Assembly (NCBI GenBank): GCA_017621155.1
Contig: JAGATP010000003.1
Span: 1-64,000 of the forward strand
Length of the DNA stretch: 64,000 nt
From: Clostridia bacterium
Lineage (GTDB): Bacteria; Bacillota; Clostridia; Christensenellales; Borkfalkiaceae
Direction of reading: 5' to 3'
Position 1 is the first letter of the stretch. Each line of letters opens with the position of its first letter. Positions 24,642-33,701 of this stretch are shown in pieces. Both the position numbers and the translations under genes were made by a program. Below the pieces are notes generated by a model. That model was given only the letters and a program-made list of their open reading frames with translations. It was not told where the DNA came from and did not search any database.

Positions 24642-26411
24642 ATGGAAAGAAGCGAAGTAAAAGCTGAATACAAATGGAGCATTGAAGATATCTTCCCTTC
24701 GGAAGAAGCTTGGGAAAGGGAATATGAGAAAATTTCGTCCAAGATTGACTTTTCCAAATGGCAGGGCAAGCTCGGCACGGCGGAGAATTTGCTCGCCTTT
24801 TTGAAGGAACAGGACGAGATGGAGGCGACTTTCTCCAAACTCTATGTCTATGCGATGATGAAACAGAACGAGGACGCCCGCATTCCCGAAGGAAACGTCC
24901 GCCTCGCCAAAATGGGGGCGTTCGGGGCGAAATTCGGCGCGGCGCTCGCCTTCGTCGAACCCGAGCTTTTGTCCCTTCCCGAAGAGACTTTGCAGTCCTT
25001 CATCGACAATCCCGCATTTCGGGACTACGACTATCAATTGAAGAGCCTTTTGAAGAGTAAGCCGCACGTGCTTTCCGAGGCGGAGGAAAAGCTCCTCGCC
25101 ATGTCCTCCGAGGTCACGGGCTCTTTTCAGGATATTTTCAGCATGATCGACAACGCCGATCTCGACTTGCCCGAAATCGAGTACAAGGGCGAGACCGTTC
25201 GCTTAACGCACGGACTTTACGGCAAAATCCTCGGGGAAGAGGACAGGGCGAAGAGAAAGGAAGTCTTTGAAAAGTATTACGGGGCGTATATCAAGCTCAA
25301 AAATACCATTGCAGCCAACTACTTTGCCTCCGTCAAGGCGTCCGTGTTCGGCGCGCAGGCGAGAAATTATGCTTCCTGCCTCGCAAGAGCCCTCGAAGGC
25401 AACGACGTCGATCCCGTCGTCTACCAAAATCTGATGGATTCCGTCAACGAAAACGTCTCCGTCATGCACGATTATATCAACTATCGAAAGGAAGCGCTCG
25501 GCTTGGAAGAGCAGCATATGTACGATATTTTCGCTCCGCTCGTCGAAGGGGCGAACCTTTCCATGCCTTATGAGGAAGCTTACGATCTGGTCGTCAAAGC
25601 GCTTTCCTGCCTCGGCGAAGACTATCAGGAGCTTTTGAGAAGGGCAAAGAGAGAGCGTTGGCTCGATGTGGAAGAGACGACCGCAAAGAGAAGCGGCGCT
25701 TATTCCATCAATTGCCACGGCGTGCATCCCTTCGTGCTTTTAAACTATCAGCCCACGCTCAATAATATCTTCACGACGGCACACGAGATGGGTCACGCCC
25801 TTCATTCCTACTTCTCCGAGGCGAACCAACCCATATCCAAGGCTTCGTACCGCATCTTCGTCGCGGAGGTCGCAAGCACCGTCAACGAGACCCTTCTCCT
25901 TCGCTATCTCCTGAAGACGACTACGGACAAGAAGATCAAAAAATATCTTCTCAACTATCATCTCGATCAGATGCGTTCTACGCTCTTCCGCCAGACGCAG
26001 TTTGCCATGTTTGAGTACGAGGCGCACAAGATGGTCGAGGAGGGCAATCCGCTCACCACGCAAAATCTCTACGATCTCTATTACGGACTCAATCAGAAGA
26101 TTTACGGGGACGGGATCGTGCACGATACCGAGATCGGCTACGAATGGTCGAGAATTCCCCATTTTTACAGACCCTTCTACGTCTATCAGTATTCCACGGG
26201 CATCATCTCCGCCATCAGCATTGCCAACCGAATCCTCGGCGAAGGAGAGCCTGCCGTTGCCGATTACAAGAAATTCCTTTCCGCAGGCGGCAGTCTGCCT
26301 CCCGTTGAGATTTTGAAGCTTGCAGGCGTGGATCTGACTTCAAAAGAACCCTTCCGCGTCGCCATGCAGGACTTTGCGGATACCTTAAAGGCATTGAAAG
26401 AACTCGATTGA
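24642..26411 (+). CDS. pepF: Oligoendopeptidase F (M3B)
   Basis: 589-residue cytoplasmic zinc metallopeptidase that cuts short peptides. The zinc motif HEMGH is near residues 381-385 within TTAHEMGHALHSYFSEANQ, and the third-ligand region FVAEVASTVNETLL follows about 25 residues later. The N-terminal helical domain starts EYKWSIEDIFPSEEAWE. The frame extends upstream to 24537, inside the previous gene, but the ATG at 24642 has AAGGAG and fits the family start. DnaB follows after 12 bases. Confidence 0.95.
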   Translation: MERSEVKAEYKWSIEDIFPSEEAWEREYEKISSKIDFSKWQGKLGTAENLLAFLKEQDEMEATFSKLYVYAMMKQNEDARIPEGNVRLAKMGAFGAKFGAALAFVEPELLSLPEETLQSFIDNPAFRDYDYQLKSLLKSKPHVLSEAEEKLLAMSSEVTGSFQDIFSMIDNADLDLPEIEYKGETVRLTHGLYGKILGEEDRAKRKEVFEKYYGAYIKLKNTIAANYFASVKASVFGAQARNYASCLARALEGNDVDPVVYQNLMDSVNENVSVMHDYINYRKEALGLEEQHMYDIFAPLVEGANLSMPYEEAYDLVVKALSCLGEDYQELLRRAKRERWLDVEETTAKRSGAYSINCHGVHPFVLLNYQPTLNNIFTTAHEMGHALHSYFSEANQPISKASYRIFVAEVASTVNETLLLRYLLKTTTDKKIKKYLLNYHLDQMRSTLFRQTQFAMFEYEAHKMVEEGNPLTTQNLYDLYYGLNQKIYGDGIVHDTEIGYEWSRIPHFYRPFYVYQYSTGIISAISIANRILGEGEPAVADYKKFLSAGGSLPPVEILKLAGVDLTSKEPFRVAMQDFADTLKALKELD

Positions 26412-26423
26412 GGAAAATAGGTT

Positions 26424-27896
26424 ATGGCAAAAGACTACAACAAAATGCCGAATAATCTGGACGCTGAGCAGGCTCTGCTCGGTTGCCTTCTCATTGACAA
26501 TGAATTGCAGTCCGAGCTTCTCGATACGCTCAGCGAAGAAGACTTTTATCAGGATTCCCACAAATACATTTATCAGGCGATGAGAAAGGCCTTCATCGGC
26601 AGAAAGCCCGTCGATCTCGTCACTCTCTCAGATACGCTTGATAAGGCGGGGGAGCTGGAGCGAGCAGGGGGAATCGCTTACCTTACCAACCTCGCGCAGA
26701 TTACCCCCTCCGCCGCCAATTACCGTTATTATTACGACATCGTAAAGCGGGATTCGACCAACCGAAGGTTGATTCGCGCCGCGGAAAAAATTATTCAGAA
26801 TTGTCACGAGAGCGAGGATGAAAACGCCAGCGTCGCCTATGCGGAAAAGGTGGTTTACGACATTTCCCAAACGGAGGACAAGTCGGGGCTTTTGAATATG
26901 TCCGAGGGCAATGTGGTGGGAAGCGTTCTGCAAAAGTTTGAGCAGATTGCAGCCGACAAAAACGCCTTTCGCGGTACGCCTACGGGCATTACGCGGCTCG
27001 ATCGCGTGACGAACGGATTGCAAAAATCCGACCTGATCGTCATTGCCGCCCGCCCCGGTATGGGAAAAACCTCCCTTTCGATGAATTTCGTCGAGAATGC
27101 TGCACTCAAGTACGGCTGTACGTGCGCCGTCTTTTCCCTCGAAATGCCTCGTCAACAAATCGTGCAAAGACTCCTTTGTTCCTATGCGAACGTTTCTATG
27201 GGCAAGGCGCTGTCGGGTACGCTGTCCGATATGGAATGGAAGAAGCTCTCCCGCGCGAGCGAGGCCGTATCCAAAGCCAAAATTTACATTGACGATTCGT
27301 CCAGGACGACCCCTGCGGAAGTCCTTTCCAAGTGTCGCCGCTTAAAGGCGATGACGGGCGCGCTCGACCTTGTCATGATCGACTACATTCAGTTGATGGA
27401 GAGCGGTGAGCGTCACGGAGGCGAAACGAACCGTCAACAAGAAATATCCTCGATTACCCGAAACCTCAAAATTATGGCAAAGGAACTCAACGTTCCCATT
27501 CTCGCTCTGTCGCAGCTCCGACGCATTCAGACCAAAGAGCCTCAGCTTTCCGATCTTCGCGAATCGGGCGCAATCGAGCAGGACGCCGACATCGTCATGT
27601 TCATCAACCGTCCCGACGTAGGGGCAACGGAAGAAGAGCTTGCCACGGGCAAGGTCAAAAAGGGAGACGCTGAAATCATCATCGCCAAGCATAGAAACGG
27701 TAGCTGTGACAGAATCAAGCTCCGTTTCAAGGGAGAATGCACTAAATTCGTCAACATCGAAGAAAAGGACGAATATCAGGAACCGGGCTATCAGAAGCCC
27801 GATCCCGAGGAGTATCGCATCAAAGAGGAGGACATTCCCTTCGATACCGAATCAGAGCCTCCCCCCTTTGACGATGAAGATCCCTACGGAATGTAA
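26424..27896 (+). CDS. dnaB: Replicative DNA helicase DnaB (DnaC of Bacillus)
   Basis: 490-residue hexameric helicase that unwinds the replication fork. The N-terminal domain begins NLDAEQALLGCLLIDNE, and the RecA-like motor has Walker A ARPGMGKTSL near residue 209, Walker B LDLVMIDYIQLM near 313 and the C-terminal arginine-finger region KHRNG. The acidic tail (FDTESEPPPFDDEDPYGM) is typical. It would be loaded by the DnaD/DnaI pair at 17.2-19.5 kb. It lies in a housekeeping operon with pepF and sua5. Confidence 0.96.
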   Translation: MAKDYNKMPNNLDAEQALLGCLLIDNELQSELLDTLSEEDFYQDSHKYIYQAMRKAFIGRKPVDLVTLSDTLDKAGELERAGGIAYLTNLAQITPSAANYRYYYDIVKRDSTNRRLIRAAEKIIQNCHESEDENASVAYAEKVVYDISQTEDKSGLLNMSEGNVVGSVLQKFEQIAADKNAFRGTPTGITRLDRVTNGLQKSDLIVIAARPGMGKTSLSMNFVENAALKYGCTCAVFSLEMPRQQIVQRLLCSYANVSMGKALSGTLSDMEWKKLSRASEAVSKAKIYIDDSSRTTPAEVLSKCRRLKAMTGALDLVMIDYIQLMESGERHGGETNRQQEISSITRNLKIMAKELNVPILALSQLRRIQTKEPQLSDLRESGAIEQDADIVMFINRPDVGATEEELATGKVKKGDAEIIIAKHRNGSCDRIKLRFKGECTKFVNIEEKDEYQEPGYQKPDPEEYRIKEEDIPFDTESEPPPFDDEDPYGM

Positions 27897-27899
27897 ATT

Positions 27900-28886
27900 A
27901 TGAAAACGGAAGTCAAAAAAATCACAGCGGAATCCCTGCGCGAGGCAAGCGAGCTGATACGCGCGGGCGAGCTGGTCGCCTTTCCCACCGAAACAGTTTA
28001 CGGACTCGGGGCAAACGCCTTTGACGACGATGCGGTCAAGCGCATTTTTCAAACGAAAGGGCGACCTTCCGACAATCCGCTCATCGCGCATGTGCATACG
28101 GATTACGACCTGAAAAAGCTCGTCGATTTCGATCCGCCGTATGCCGAAAAACTTCGCAAGGCGTTCCTTCCCGGACCGCTTACGATGGTCTATCCTTCGA
28201 CGAATAAGGTTTCTCCCTTTGTTTCGGCAGGGGGATCAACCCTTGCCGTCCGCGTTCCATCGCATAGGGGTGCGCAGTCCTTTTTGAAGGAGGTCGATCT
28301 TCCCGTCGTTGCGCCGTCTGCCAACCGATCCAAGCACGTCAGTCCGACGAGTGCAAGCCACGTCCTGTTCGACTTTGACGGGCAAATTCCTCTCATTCTC
28401 GACGGAGGACGTTCGGAAGGGGGGATTGAAAGCACCGTGCTCGACGTGACGGGAGAGATTCCGCTCATTTTGAGAGAAGGCTTGATTACGCGGGAGATGA
28501 TTGCCTCTGTTACGGGCAAATGCGAAAAGTACGTTCGGAAGGAAGGCGAAATCGCAAGGTCTCCCGGCATGATGTACAAGCACTATGCGCCCGCCTGTCC
28601 CGCATACCTTTGCGAAAGCGCAGAGGAGGGCGTCGCGCTCTACCGAAAACTCGACCAAGAAGGGAAAAATCCCTACCTCATGGCAGGCGGGGTTTGCCTT
28701 CGGGAGCTGCCGCCTCTTCGCCTGCTGTCCCTCGGAGACACGCCGAAGGAAATGGCTGCGAACCTCTATGAAAAGCTGCGCGAGGGAGAGAGAGTCGCGG
28801 GAGCAGTCGTCGCGATTCGACCGAAGGAGCAAGATGGAATTATGGCAGGCGTCATGGACAGACTGACGAGAGCTTGCCGATCGTAA
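27900..28886 (+). CDS. L-threonylcarbamoyladenylate synthase (Sua5 type)
   Basis: 328-residue enzyme making threonylcarbamoyl-AMP for the t6A37 modification of ANN-decoding tRNAs. The YrdC domain covers about 1-200: GELVAFPTETVYGLGANAF, KGRPSDNPLIAHV and an SANRSKHVSPT loop. The extra C-terminal Sua5 domain (about 230-328) separates it from the short TsaC form. It starts 3 bases after dnaB and the phosphatase gene starts 4 bases after it, as in the sua5-ywlE clusters of Firmicutes. Confidence 0.95.
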   Translation: MKTEVKKITAESLREASELIRAGELVAFPTETVYGLGANAFDDDAVKRIFQTKGRPSDNPLIAHVHTDYDLKKLVDFDPPYAEKLRKAFLPGPLTMVYPSTNKVSPFVSAGGSTLAVRVPSHRGAQSFLKEVDLPVVAPSANRSKHVSPTSASHVLFDFDGQIPLILDGGRSEGGIESTVLDVTGEIPLILREGLITREMIASVTGKCEKYVRKEGEIARSPGMMYKHYAPACPAYLCESAEEGVALYRKLDQEGKNPYLMAGGVCLRELPPLRLLSLGDTPKEMAANLYEKLREGERVAGAVVAIRPKEQDGIMAGVMDRLTRACRS

Positions 28887-28890
28887 GAAT

Positions 28891-29346
28891 ATGGAAAGAA
28901 AGCCGAAGAAAAAGATCGTATTTGTCTGTACGGGCAACACCTGTCGCTCTCCCATGGCGGAAAGCCTCTTAAAGCACGAACTGAAGAAGCTGAAAATCAA
29001 GGATTTTTCCGTCTCTTCGGCGGGAATTGCCGTGCAAAAGGGGAGCGGCTGCAACCCTTTGAGCAGGGCGGTTGCTGAGGAATACGGCTGTCCGATTTCC
29101 GAGAAATTCAAGGCAAAACGGCTCACCAAGGGAGCGATGGAGTCGGCGTATCTCATCGTCGCCATGACGGAAGAAATCGCCGCGCAAATTCCGAAGGGAA
29201 ACGTGCGCACCATACGGCAGCTCTCGGGGTACGATATTCCTGACCCCTACGGCAAGGGGATCGATCATTATCGGTATTGCATGGACTTATTGCGGCTCGC
29301 CATGCCTGAATTATTAAAAAATTGTTTTTTAGGAGATATACTATGA
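28891..29346 (+). CDS. Low-molecular-weight protein tyrosine/arginine phosphatase (YwlE-like)
   Basis: 151-residue LMW phosphatase. The P-loop CTGNTCRS spans residues 13-20, with nucleophile Cys13 and Arg19, and the general-acid Asp is in IPDPYGKG near the C-terminus. Thr in the loop (CTGNTCR, as in YwlE) is associated with protein-arginine phosphatase activity, so it may reverse McsB-type arginine phosphorylation, which is inference from the family. The stop overlaps rpiB (ATGA), the gene order seen in Bacillus (sua5-ywlE-rpiB). Confidence 0.92.
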   Translation: MERKPKKKIVFVCTGNTCRSPMAESLLKHELKKLKIKDFSVSSAGIAVQKGSGCNPLSRAVAEEYGCPISEKFKAKRLTKGAMESAYLIVAMTEEIAAQIPKGNVRTIRQLSGYDIPDPYGKGIDHYRYCMDLLRLAMPELLKNCFLGDIL

Positions 29347-29792
29347 AGATTGCGGTTGCTTGTGATCACGGCGGACTTCGCTTGAAAGAGGTTCTTTTGA
29401 AGTATTTGACGGAAAAGGGATACGAGTACAAGGATTTCGGCACTTATACCCATGATTCCTGCGACTATCCTCAATTTGCCCTTGCGGCGGCGGAAGCGGT
29501 CGCTTCCAAGGAGTTCGATCGGGGCATTTTAATTTGCTCTACCGGCATCGGCGTTTCCATTACGGCAAACAAAGTGCCCGGGATTCGCTGTGCGCACTGT
29601 CACGATACCTATTGCGCAAAATATACGCGCTTGCACAACGACGCAAATATGATTGCCTTCGGTGAAAAGTGCATCGGAGAAGGGCTCATGTTGCAGATCG
29701 TCGAGCTCTTCCTTACGACCGAGTTCGAGGGCGGCAGACATCAGCGTCGGGTCGATCAGATCACCGCGGTCGAAAAAAAGTATTGCAAGTAA
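29343..29792 (+). CDS. rpiB: Ribose-5-phosphate isomerase B
   Basis: 149-residue RpiB/LacAB-family isomerase interconverting ribose-5-phosphate and ribulose-5-phosphate. Signatures: KIAVACDHGGLRLKE, the catalytic-Cys loop GILICSTGIGVSI and GIRCAHCHD. The start is ATG 29343; the ribosome site AGGAGA lies inside the preceding gene. A frame start at 29322 is not supported. The gene ends the housekeeping operon and a terminator follows. Confidence 0.95.
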   Translation: MKIAVACDHGGLRLKEVLLKYLTEKGYEYKDFGTYTHDSCDYPQFALAAAEAVASKEFDRGILICSTGIGVSITANKVPGIRCAHCHDTYCAKYTRLHNDANMIAFGEKCIGEGLMLQIVELFLTTEFEGGRHQRRVDQITAVEKKYCK

Positions 29793-29799
29793 GAAAAAT

Positions 29800-29827
29800 G
29801 CTCTCCAAACGGGGAGCAATTTTTTTT
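29800..29827 (+). terminator. Terminator after rpiB
   Basis: GCTCTCC pairs with GGGGAGC (one G-U), loop AAAC, then AA and eight T. Confidence 0.82.
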
Positions 29828-29885
29828 GGGGAAAAGGCGGATTGCAAATTTTTTGAAATTATTTGCATTTTTTTCCTCGAAATGT

Positions 29886-29914
29886 TTGCAAATTCTTTCC
29901 TTATATGCTATACT
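29886..29914 (+). promoter_or_regulatory. Promoter of the second DegV gene
   Basis: TTGCAA, 17 bases, TATACT with TGC extension. The -35 is inside an 8-bp palindrome TTTGCAAA (29885-29892), and related TGCAAAT/ATTTGCA copies lie at 29843-29849 and 29861-29867. Confidence 0.75.
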
Positions 29915-29918
29915 GTGT

Positions 29919-29940
29919 TTGTCATGATATTGCATGACAA
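29919..29940. promoter_or_regulatory. Perfect 8-6-8 palindrome at the DegV transcription start
   Basis: TTGTCATG (29919-29926), six bases, CATGACAA (29933-29940). It covers the predicted transcription start (about 29921), a typical repressor operator position. No regulator gene is adjacent. Confidence 0.55.
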
Positions 29941-29974
29941 GTCATTACGCTCCATTGCTCAAAGGAAAATAAAA

Positions 29975-30859
29975 ATGAAAACATTTCAAGTTCTTACAGA
30001 TTCTACCTCCGACCTCGTAAAAACGGAACGAGATTCGCTCGGCATTGACTACGTTTCAATGAGCTTTCTCATCTGCGACAAGGAATACGAGGCGTCCCTC
30101 GATTGGACGGAACTCTCCGCTTCCGACTATTACGGATTGATGAGAAAGGGCAATCGCGCCATTACCAGCATGATTACGGAAGAAAAATTCCGTGAAAAGG
30201 CAAAGCAGTACCTCGACGAAGGGCTTGACGTCCTCTACATATCCTGTTCGGGGAAGCTTTCCGGTTCGATCGGCTGCGGCGAGCGCGTGGCGAAGGAGCT
30301 TGCCAAGGCGTATCCCGACCGCAAGATTTTGTGCCTCGATTCCCTGAGAAGCTTGCACGGCGAGGGCGCGATTGCAATGAAAGCTGCCGAGATGGCAAAT
30401 GCCGGCGCTTCCGTCGAAGAGGCGCATCGCCTGCTTTCCGCCGAGCGGTTAAAGTATCAGACCTATGCGACGGTGGAAACCCTCGATTGGCTTCGCAAAG
30501 CGGGCCGCGTGAAGGCGGGCGCAGCCTTTTTCGGCGAAATCATGCAGGTGAAGCCCATCATCGTCGGCGACGCGCAAGGGGATAACTTCGCTTTCAAAAA
30601 GGTGCGCGGCAGAAAGGTTTCTCTCCGTGAACTCGCCTCTCTCGTCGTAGAGCGGCTGGAAAAACCCGAAGAAGAGACCCTCTACATCGAGCATGCGGAT
30701 GCGGAGGAAGACGCAAAGTATCTTGCAAAGCTCGTGAGCGAGCAGATTGACGTCAAAGAAATCAAAATTTCCAGCATCGGGCCGATCGTCGGTGCGACGG
30801 TAGGGCCGGGCGCCATTGCCGTCAACTTCTACGGCAAAGAAGTCGAGATCAACAAATAA
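29975..30859 (+). CDS. DegV family fatty-acid-binding protein (second)
   Basis: 294-residue DegV/FakB-like protein: VLTDSTSDLVK (6-16), ISCSGKLSGSIGCG and a C-terminal GPIVGATVGPGAIAVNFYG. The open frame extends far upstream (to 29669), through the terminator and promoter, so the ATG at 29975 with AAAGGAA upstream is the start. It stands alone, with its own promoter, candidate operator and terminator, in contrast to the operon-embedded DegV at 22139. Ligand specificity may differ between the two. Confidence 0.92.
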   Translation: MKTFQVLTDSTSDLVKTERDSLGIDYVSMSFLICDKEYEASLDWTELSASDYYGLMRKGNRAITSMITEEKFREKAKQYLDEGLDVLYISCSGKLSGSIGCGERVAKELAKAYPDRKILCLDSLRSLHGEGAIAMKAAEMANAGASVEEAHRLLSAERLKYQTYATVETLDWLRKAGRVKAGAAFFGEIMQVKPIIVGDAQGDNFAFKKVRGRKVSLRELASLVVERLEKPEEETLYIEHADAEEDAKYLAKLVSEQIDVKEIKISSIGPIVGATVGPGAIAVNFYGKEVEINK

Positions 30860-30868
30860 AAAAACGCC

Positions 30869-30901
30869 ACAGTCGCCCTTCCCGACGGGAAGGGCGACTG
30901 T
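30869..30901 (+). terminator. Strong hairpin after DegV
   Basis: Perfect 15-bp stem (30869-30883 with 30887-30901) and GAC loop. The immediate tail is T-poor, but GGGCGC plus T6 follows at 30920-30931. Confidence 0.75.
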
Positions 30902-30935
30902 TCTATTCATTACGCCAACGGGCGCTTTTTTCTTT

Positions 30936-30970
30936 TGTGAATAATTGTCCGAAAAAAAATAATAATTGTC
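30936..30970 (+). promoter_or_regulatory. Tandem AraC-type half-sites before the rhamnosidase promoter
   Basis: AATAATTGTC occurs at 30940-30949 and 30961-30970, exactly 21 bp apart, the second directly abutting the -35. A related pair with the same geometry precedes rhaB (35521-35555), so this is probably the operator of the AraC regulator at 33702. Confidence 0.7.
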
Positions 30971-30999
30971 TTGATGTTTTTCCGAAAATGGATTACAAT
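30971..30999 (+). promoter_or_regulatory. Promoter of the alpha-L-rhamnosidase gene
   Basis: TTGATG, 17 bases, TACAAT. Both hexamers deviate from consensus and there is no TG extension, consistent with activator dependence. Confidence 0.65.
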
Positions 31000-31052
31000 A
31001 AAGGGGACAATGAGAAGTCTTATGACTTAAAAAACGATAGGGAGGAGAATGT

Positions 31053-33605
31053 ATGCTTAAAATAGCCAATTTTACCTGCGAGCGGCTCAAAAAAGGGTGC
31101 GTGACGGACAATCCGACGCCTACGTTCGCTTATTTTGTGGAGAGCGATCGGGAGGGCGTTCACCTGATCAAGGCGGAAATTGCCTGCAACGGGGCTACCT
31201 TCGACGCATTGGAGCAGACGGGCGTCCCTTATCGGGGAAGCGATTTGCATCCCTTTACCGTCTATACGGCGACGCTTGCCGTCGAAGACAATTTCGGCGA
31301 TCGGGCGGAGGAGACAATTTCCTTTGAGACGGGTCGTCTGAACACGCCATGGAAGGGGAGCTTTATTTCGGACGGAGCATATTCCTTTACCGAGAAAAAG
31401 ACTTCTCCCGTTCCCATGAATTTCAAAAAGGAGTTTGCCGTTGCGGGTGAGGTGAAATCGGTCAAAGTGTACGCAACGGCGATCGGCATTTACGATCTGT
31501 TTCTGAACGGAAGCAGGGTCGGCAAACATTACTTTGCACCCGGATTTACTTCCTATCCGAGCCATTTGCAGTATCAGACGTACGATCTGACTGATCTTGT
31601 TCAGGGAGAAAACGAGCTGTCCTTTACCGTAGGCGGGGGCTGGGCTGTCGGCGCGTTCGTCTTTTCGAGAGTCAATCGCGTCACGGCTAAGAGACAGGCG
31701 CTCCTCGCGGAAATCCGCATCGAGTATGCGGATGGCAGAGTGGAGCTTTTCGGCACGGACGAAAGCTGGGATGTGACGATGGAGGGGAAAATGCGCTTCT
31801 CCGAATTTTACGACGGAGAAGTTTACGATGCGGGAAAGCAAGTGACGGGCTGGCACAAAGCATCTTTGGAGAAGCTTTCCGTTTCTCCCAAGATCGAAGC
31901 GCAGTACGGACTTCCCGTCACCGAGCACGAGCACTTCCAGCCCATTTCCGTAACGAAAGCGCCGAGCGGCGAGCTCGTTTACGACTTCGGTCAGAATATG
32001 GCGGGTATCGTCAAAATCAAGGTCAACGGCAAGAAGGGACAGGTGATTACCGTCCGCCATGCCGAAATCCTGACGAGAGAGGGAGAGCTCAACGTCGCCT
32101 TCCTCCGTTCGGCAAAGTGCAGATACGAATATACCTGTATCGACGGCGAACAGGAGTATGCGCCTACCATGACGTACATGGGCTTCCGCTATGCCTCCGT
32201 CAAGGGAATCGACGAAAAGGACATTTTGTCCATTGAAGCGGTTGCCCTTTATTCCGATCTCCAAACGGTCGGCTCGTTCTCGTGTTCGAATGCAATGCTC
32301 AATCAGCTTCAGAGCAACATCGTCTGGGGCGGAAAGTCCAACTTCGTGGACATTCCCACGGACTGCCCGCAGAGAGACGAGCGCATGGGCTGGACGGGGG
32401 ACATTGCCGTCTTTGCACCCACGGCGTGCTATAATTTCGACATGAGCCGCTTTTTGGACAAATGGCTCAAAGACGTCAAGTCGGAGCAGACGAGGGGCGG
32501 GGGAATCCCCAACACCGTTCCCGTTCAGGGATACGGATTCCCCGTGACGATGCCCAAGAAGGCAATCGCGTTCTGGGGAGACGCCTGCATCTACGTACCT
32601 TGGGCAGAGTATCTTGCGCATGGTGACGTTTCTGTCTTAAAGAAGATGTATCCGACCATGAAGAAGTACTTAAAAGCCTGTACCTTCTGGGCAAAGCTCT
32701 TTAGCTTCGGCAAAAATAAGTACATCTGGAATGACATTCCCGCCATGCAGTTCGGCGATTGGGTCGCGCCCGACGTCCCGCAAATGGGACAATGGCAGGC
32801 GCGCTGCAAGTGGACGGGCACGGCTTCCATCGCGTACTCCAGCTCTCTCGTCGCAAAAATTGCCCATATCTTAGGGGAGGAACAGGACGAGCTGTACTAT
32901 ACCGATCTGTACGAAAAGACGAGCGACGCCTACGTTTCTCTTCTTACGGACGGTAACGGAAAGCTTTTGAACGAGTTCCAGACCGCCTACGTCCTGCCCC
33001 TTCAATTTAAGATGTTCCGCGGAGAGGCGCGCAAGAAAGCGGCGGCGAATTTGGTCGAGCTCATCAAAAAGAACGATTACTGCATCGGCACGGGATTCCC
33101 CGGCACGCCGTTCATTCTGTTTGCATTGGCTGACAACGGCTATCCCGACGTCGCCTACAAAATGCTGCTCAATACGAAGTGTCCTTCCTGGCTGTACGAG
33201 GTAAAGGTCGGTGCGACGACTATTTGGGAGAGATGGGACGGGCTCGACGAAAACGGCGTCTGCACCATCGGCGACGACGGAACGGGCGGCATGATTTCCT
33301 TCAATCATTATGCCTTCGGCGCAGTCGGCGATTTCCTCTATCGCAGAGTCGTCGGCATCGAGGCGAAAGAGGGGGGCTACAAGACCTTCCGCGTAGAGCC
33401 TCTCGTCGGCGGAGATCTCGATTTTGCCAAGGGAAGCGTCATTACCGCTTATGGAAAAATCGAAAGCGAATGGAAAAAGGACGGCGATCGCTTTACGCTT
33501 ACCGTCATCGTTCCCGTCGGTACAAAGGCGGAAGTCATTCTTCCTTCGCGTGAGACGGAAATTTTGGAAAGCGGAACGCATACGCTAAGCTGCAATCTCC
33601 TTTGA
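31053..33605 (+). CDS. Alpha-L-rhamnosidase, glycoside hydrolase family 78
   Basis: 850-residue inverting enzyme releasing L-rhamnose from plant glycosides or pectin fragments. The N-terminal beta domains precede the (alpha/alpha)6 catalytic domain. The GH78 signature DCPQRDERMGWTGD (about 437-450) supplies the general acid, and the general-base Glu is in ATTIWERWDG (about 720). No signal peptide is visible (MLKIANFTCERLKKGC), so hydrolysis is intracellular, after uptake. The ATG follows GGAGGAG. It is a single-gene unit with its own putative AraC-controlled promoter and terminator, adjacent to the rha genes. Confidence 0.95.
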   Translation: MLKIANFTCERLKKGCVTDNPTPTFAYFVESDREGVHLIKAEIACNGATFDALEQTGVPYRGSDLHPFTVYTATLAVEDNFGDRAEETISFETGRLNTPWKGSFISDGAYSFTEKKTSPVPMNFKKEFAVAGEVKSVKVYATAIGIYDLFLNGSRVGKHYFAPGFTSYPSHLQYQTYDLTDLVQGENELSFTVGGGWAVGAFVFSRVNRVTAKRQALLAEIRIEYADGRVELFGTDESWDVTMEGKMRFSEFYDGEVYDAGKQVTGWHKASLEKLSVSPKIEAQYGLPVTEHEHFQPISVTKAPSGELVYDFGQNMAGIVKIKVNGKKGQVITVRHAEILTREGELNVAFLRSAKCRYEYTCIDGEQEYAPTMTYMGFRYASVKGIDEKDILSIEAVALYSDLQTVGSFSCSNAMLNQLQSNIVWGGKSNFVDIPTDCPQRDERMGWTGDIAVFAPTACYNFDMSRFLDKWLKDVKSEQTRGGGIPNTVPVQGYGFPVTMPKKAIAFWGDACIYVPWAEYLAHGDVSVLKKMYPTMKKYLKACTFWAKLFSFGKNKYIWNDIPAMQFGDWVAPDVPQMGQWQARCKWTGTASIAYSSSLVAKIAHILGEEQDELYYTDLYEKTSDAYVSLLTDGNGKLLNEFQTAYVLPLQFKMFRGEARKKAAANLVELIKKNDYCIGTGFPGTPFILFALADNGYPDVAYKMLLNTKCPSWLYEVKVGATTIWERWDGLDENGVCTIGDDGTGGMISFNHYAFGAVGDFLYRRVVGIEAKEGGYKTFRVEPLVGGDLDFAKGSVITAYGKIESEWKKDGDRFTLTVIVPVGTKAEVILPSRETEILESGTHTLSCNLL

Positions 33606-33612
33606 GAGTGAA

Positions 33613-33637
33613 AGCCCTGAATAATCAGGGCTTTTTT
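33613..33637 (+). terminator. Terminator of the rhamnosidase gene
   Basis: AGCCCTGA/TCAGGGCT stem, ATAA loop, T6. Confidence 0.9.
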
Positions 33638-33643
33638 CGTACG

Positions 33644-33675
33644 AAAAAAAGGCAGAAACCAAAATCGTTTCTGCC
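33644..33675 (-). terminator. Terminator of the AraC regulator gene
   Basis: On the minus strand GGCAGAAAC pairs with GTTTCTGCC around a 7-base loop and is followed by T7. Confidence 0.88.
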
Positions 33676-33701
33676 TTTTACAAGGGGAAAAGAAAGAATG
33701 A

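Noticed and set aside
29669-29974. Upstream extension of the second DegV gene
   Set aside because: It would run through rpiB, a terminator and the promoter; the ATG at 29975 has a ribosome site and the family start.
31020-32621. 533-codon minus-strand open frame opposite the rhamnosidase gene
   Set aside because: It lies wholly antisense to a clear GH78 gene, begins in the middle of it, has no ribosome site and its translation looks like no protein family. Codon bias of the plus gene leaves the antisense frame open.
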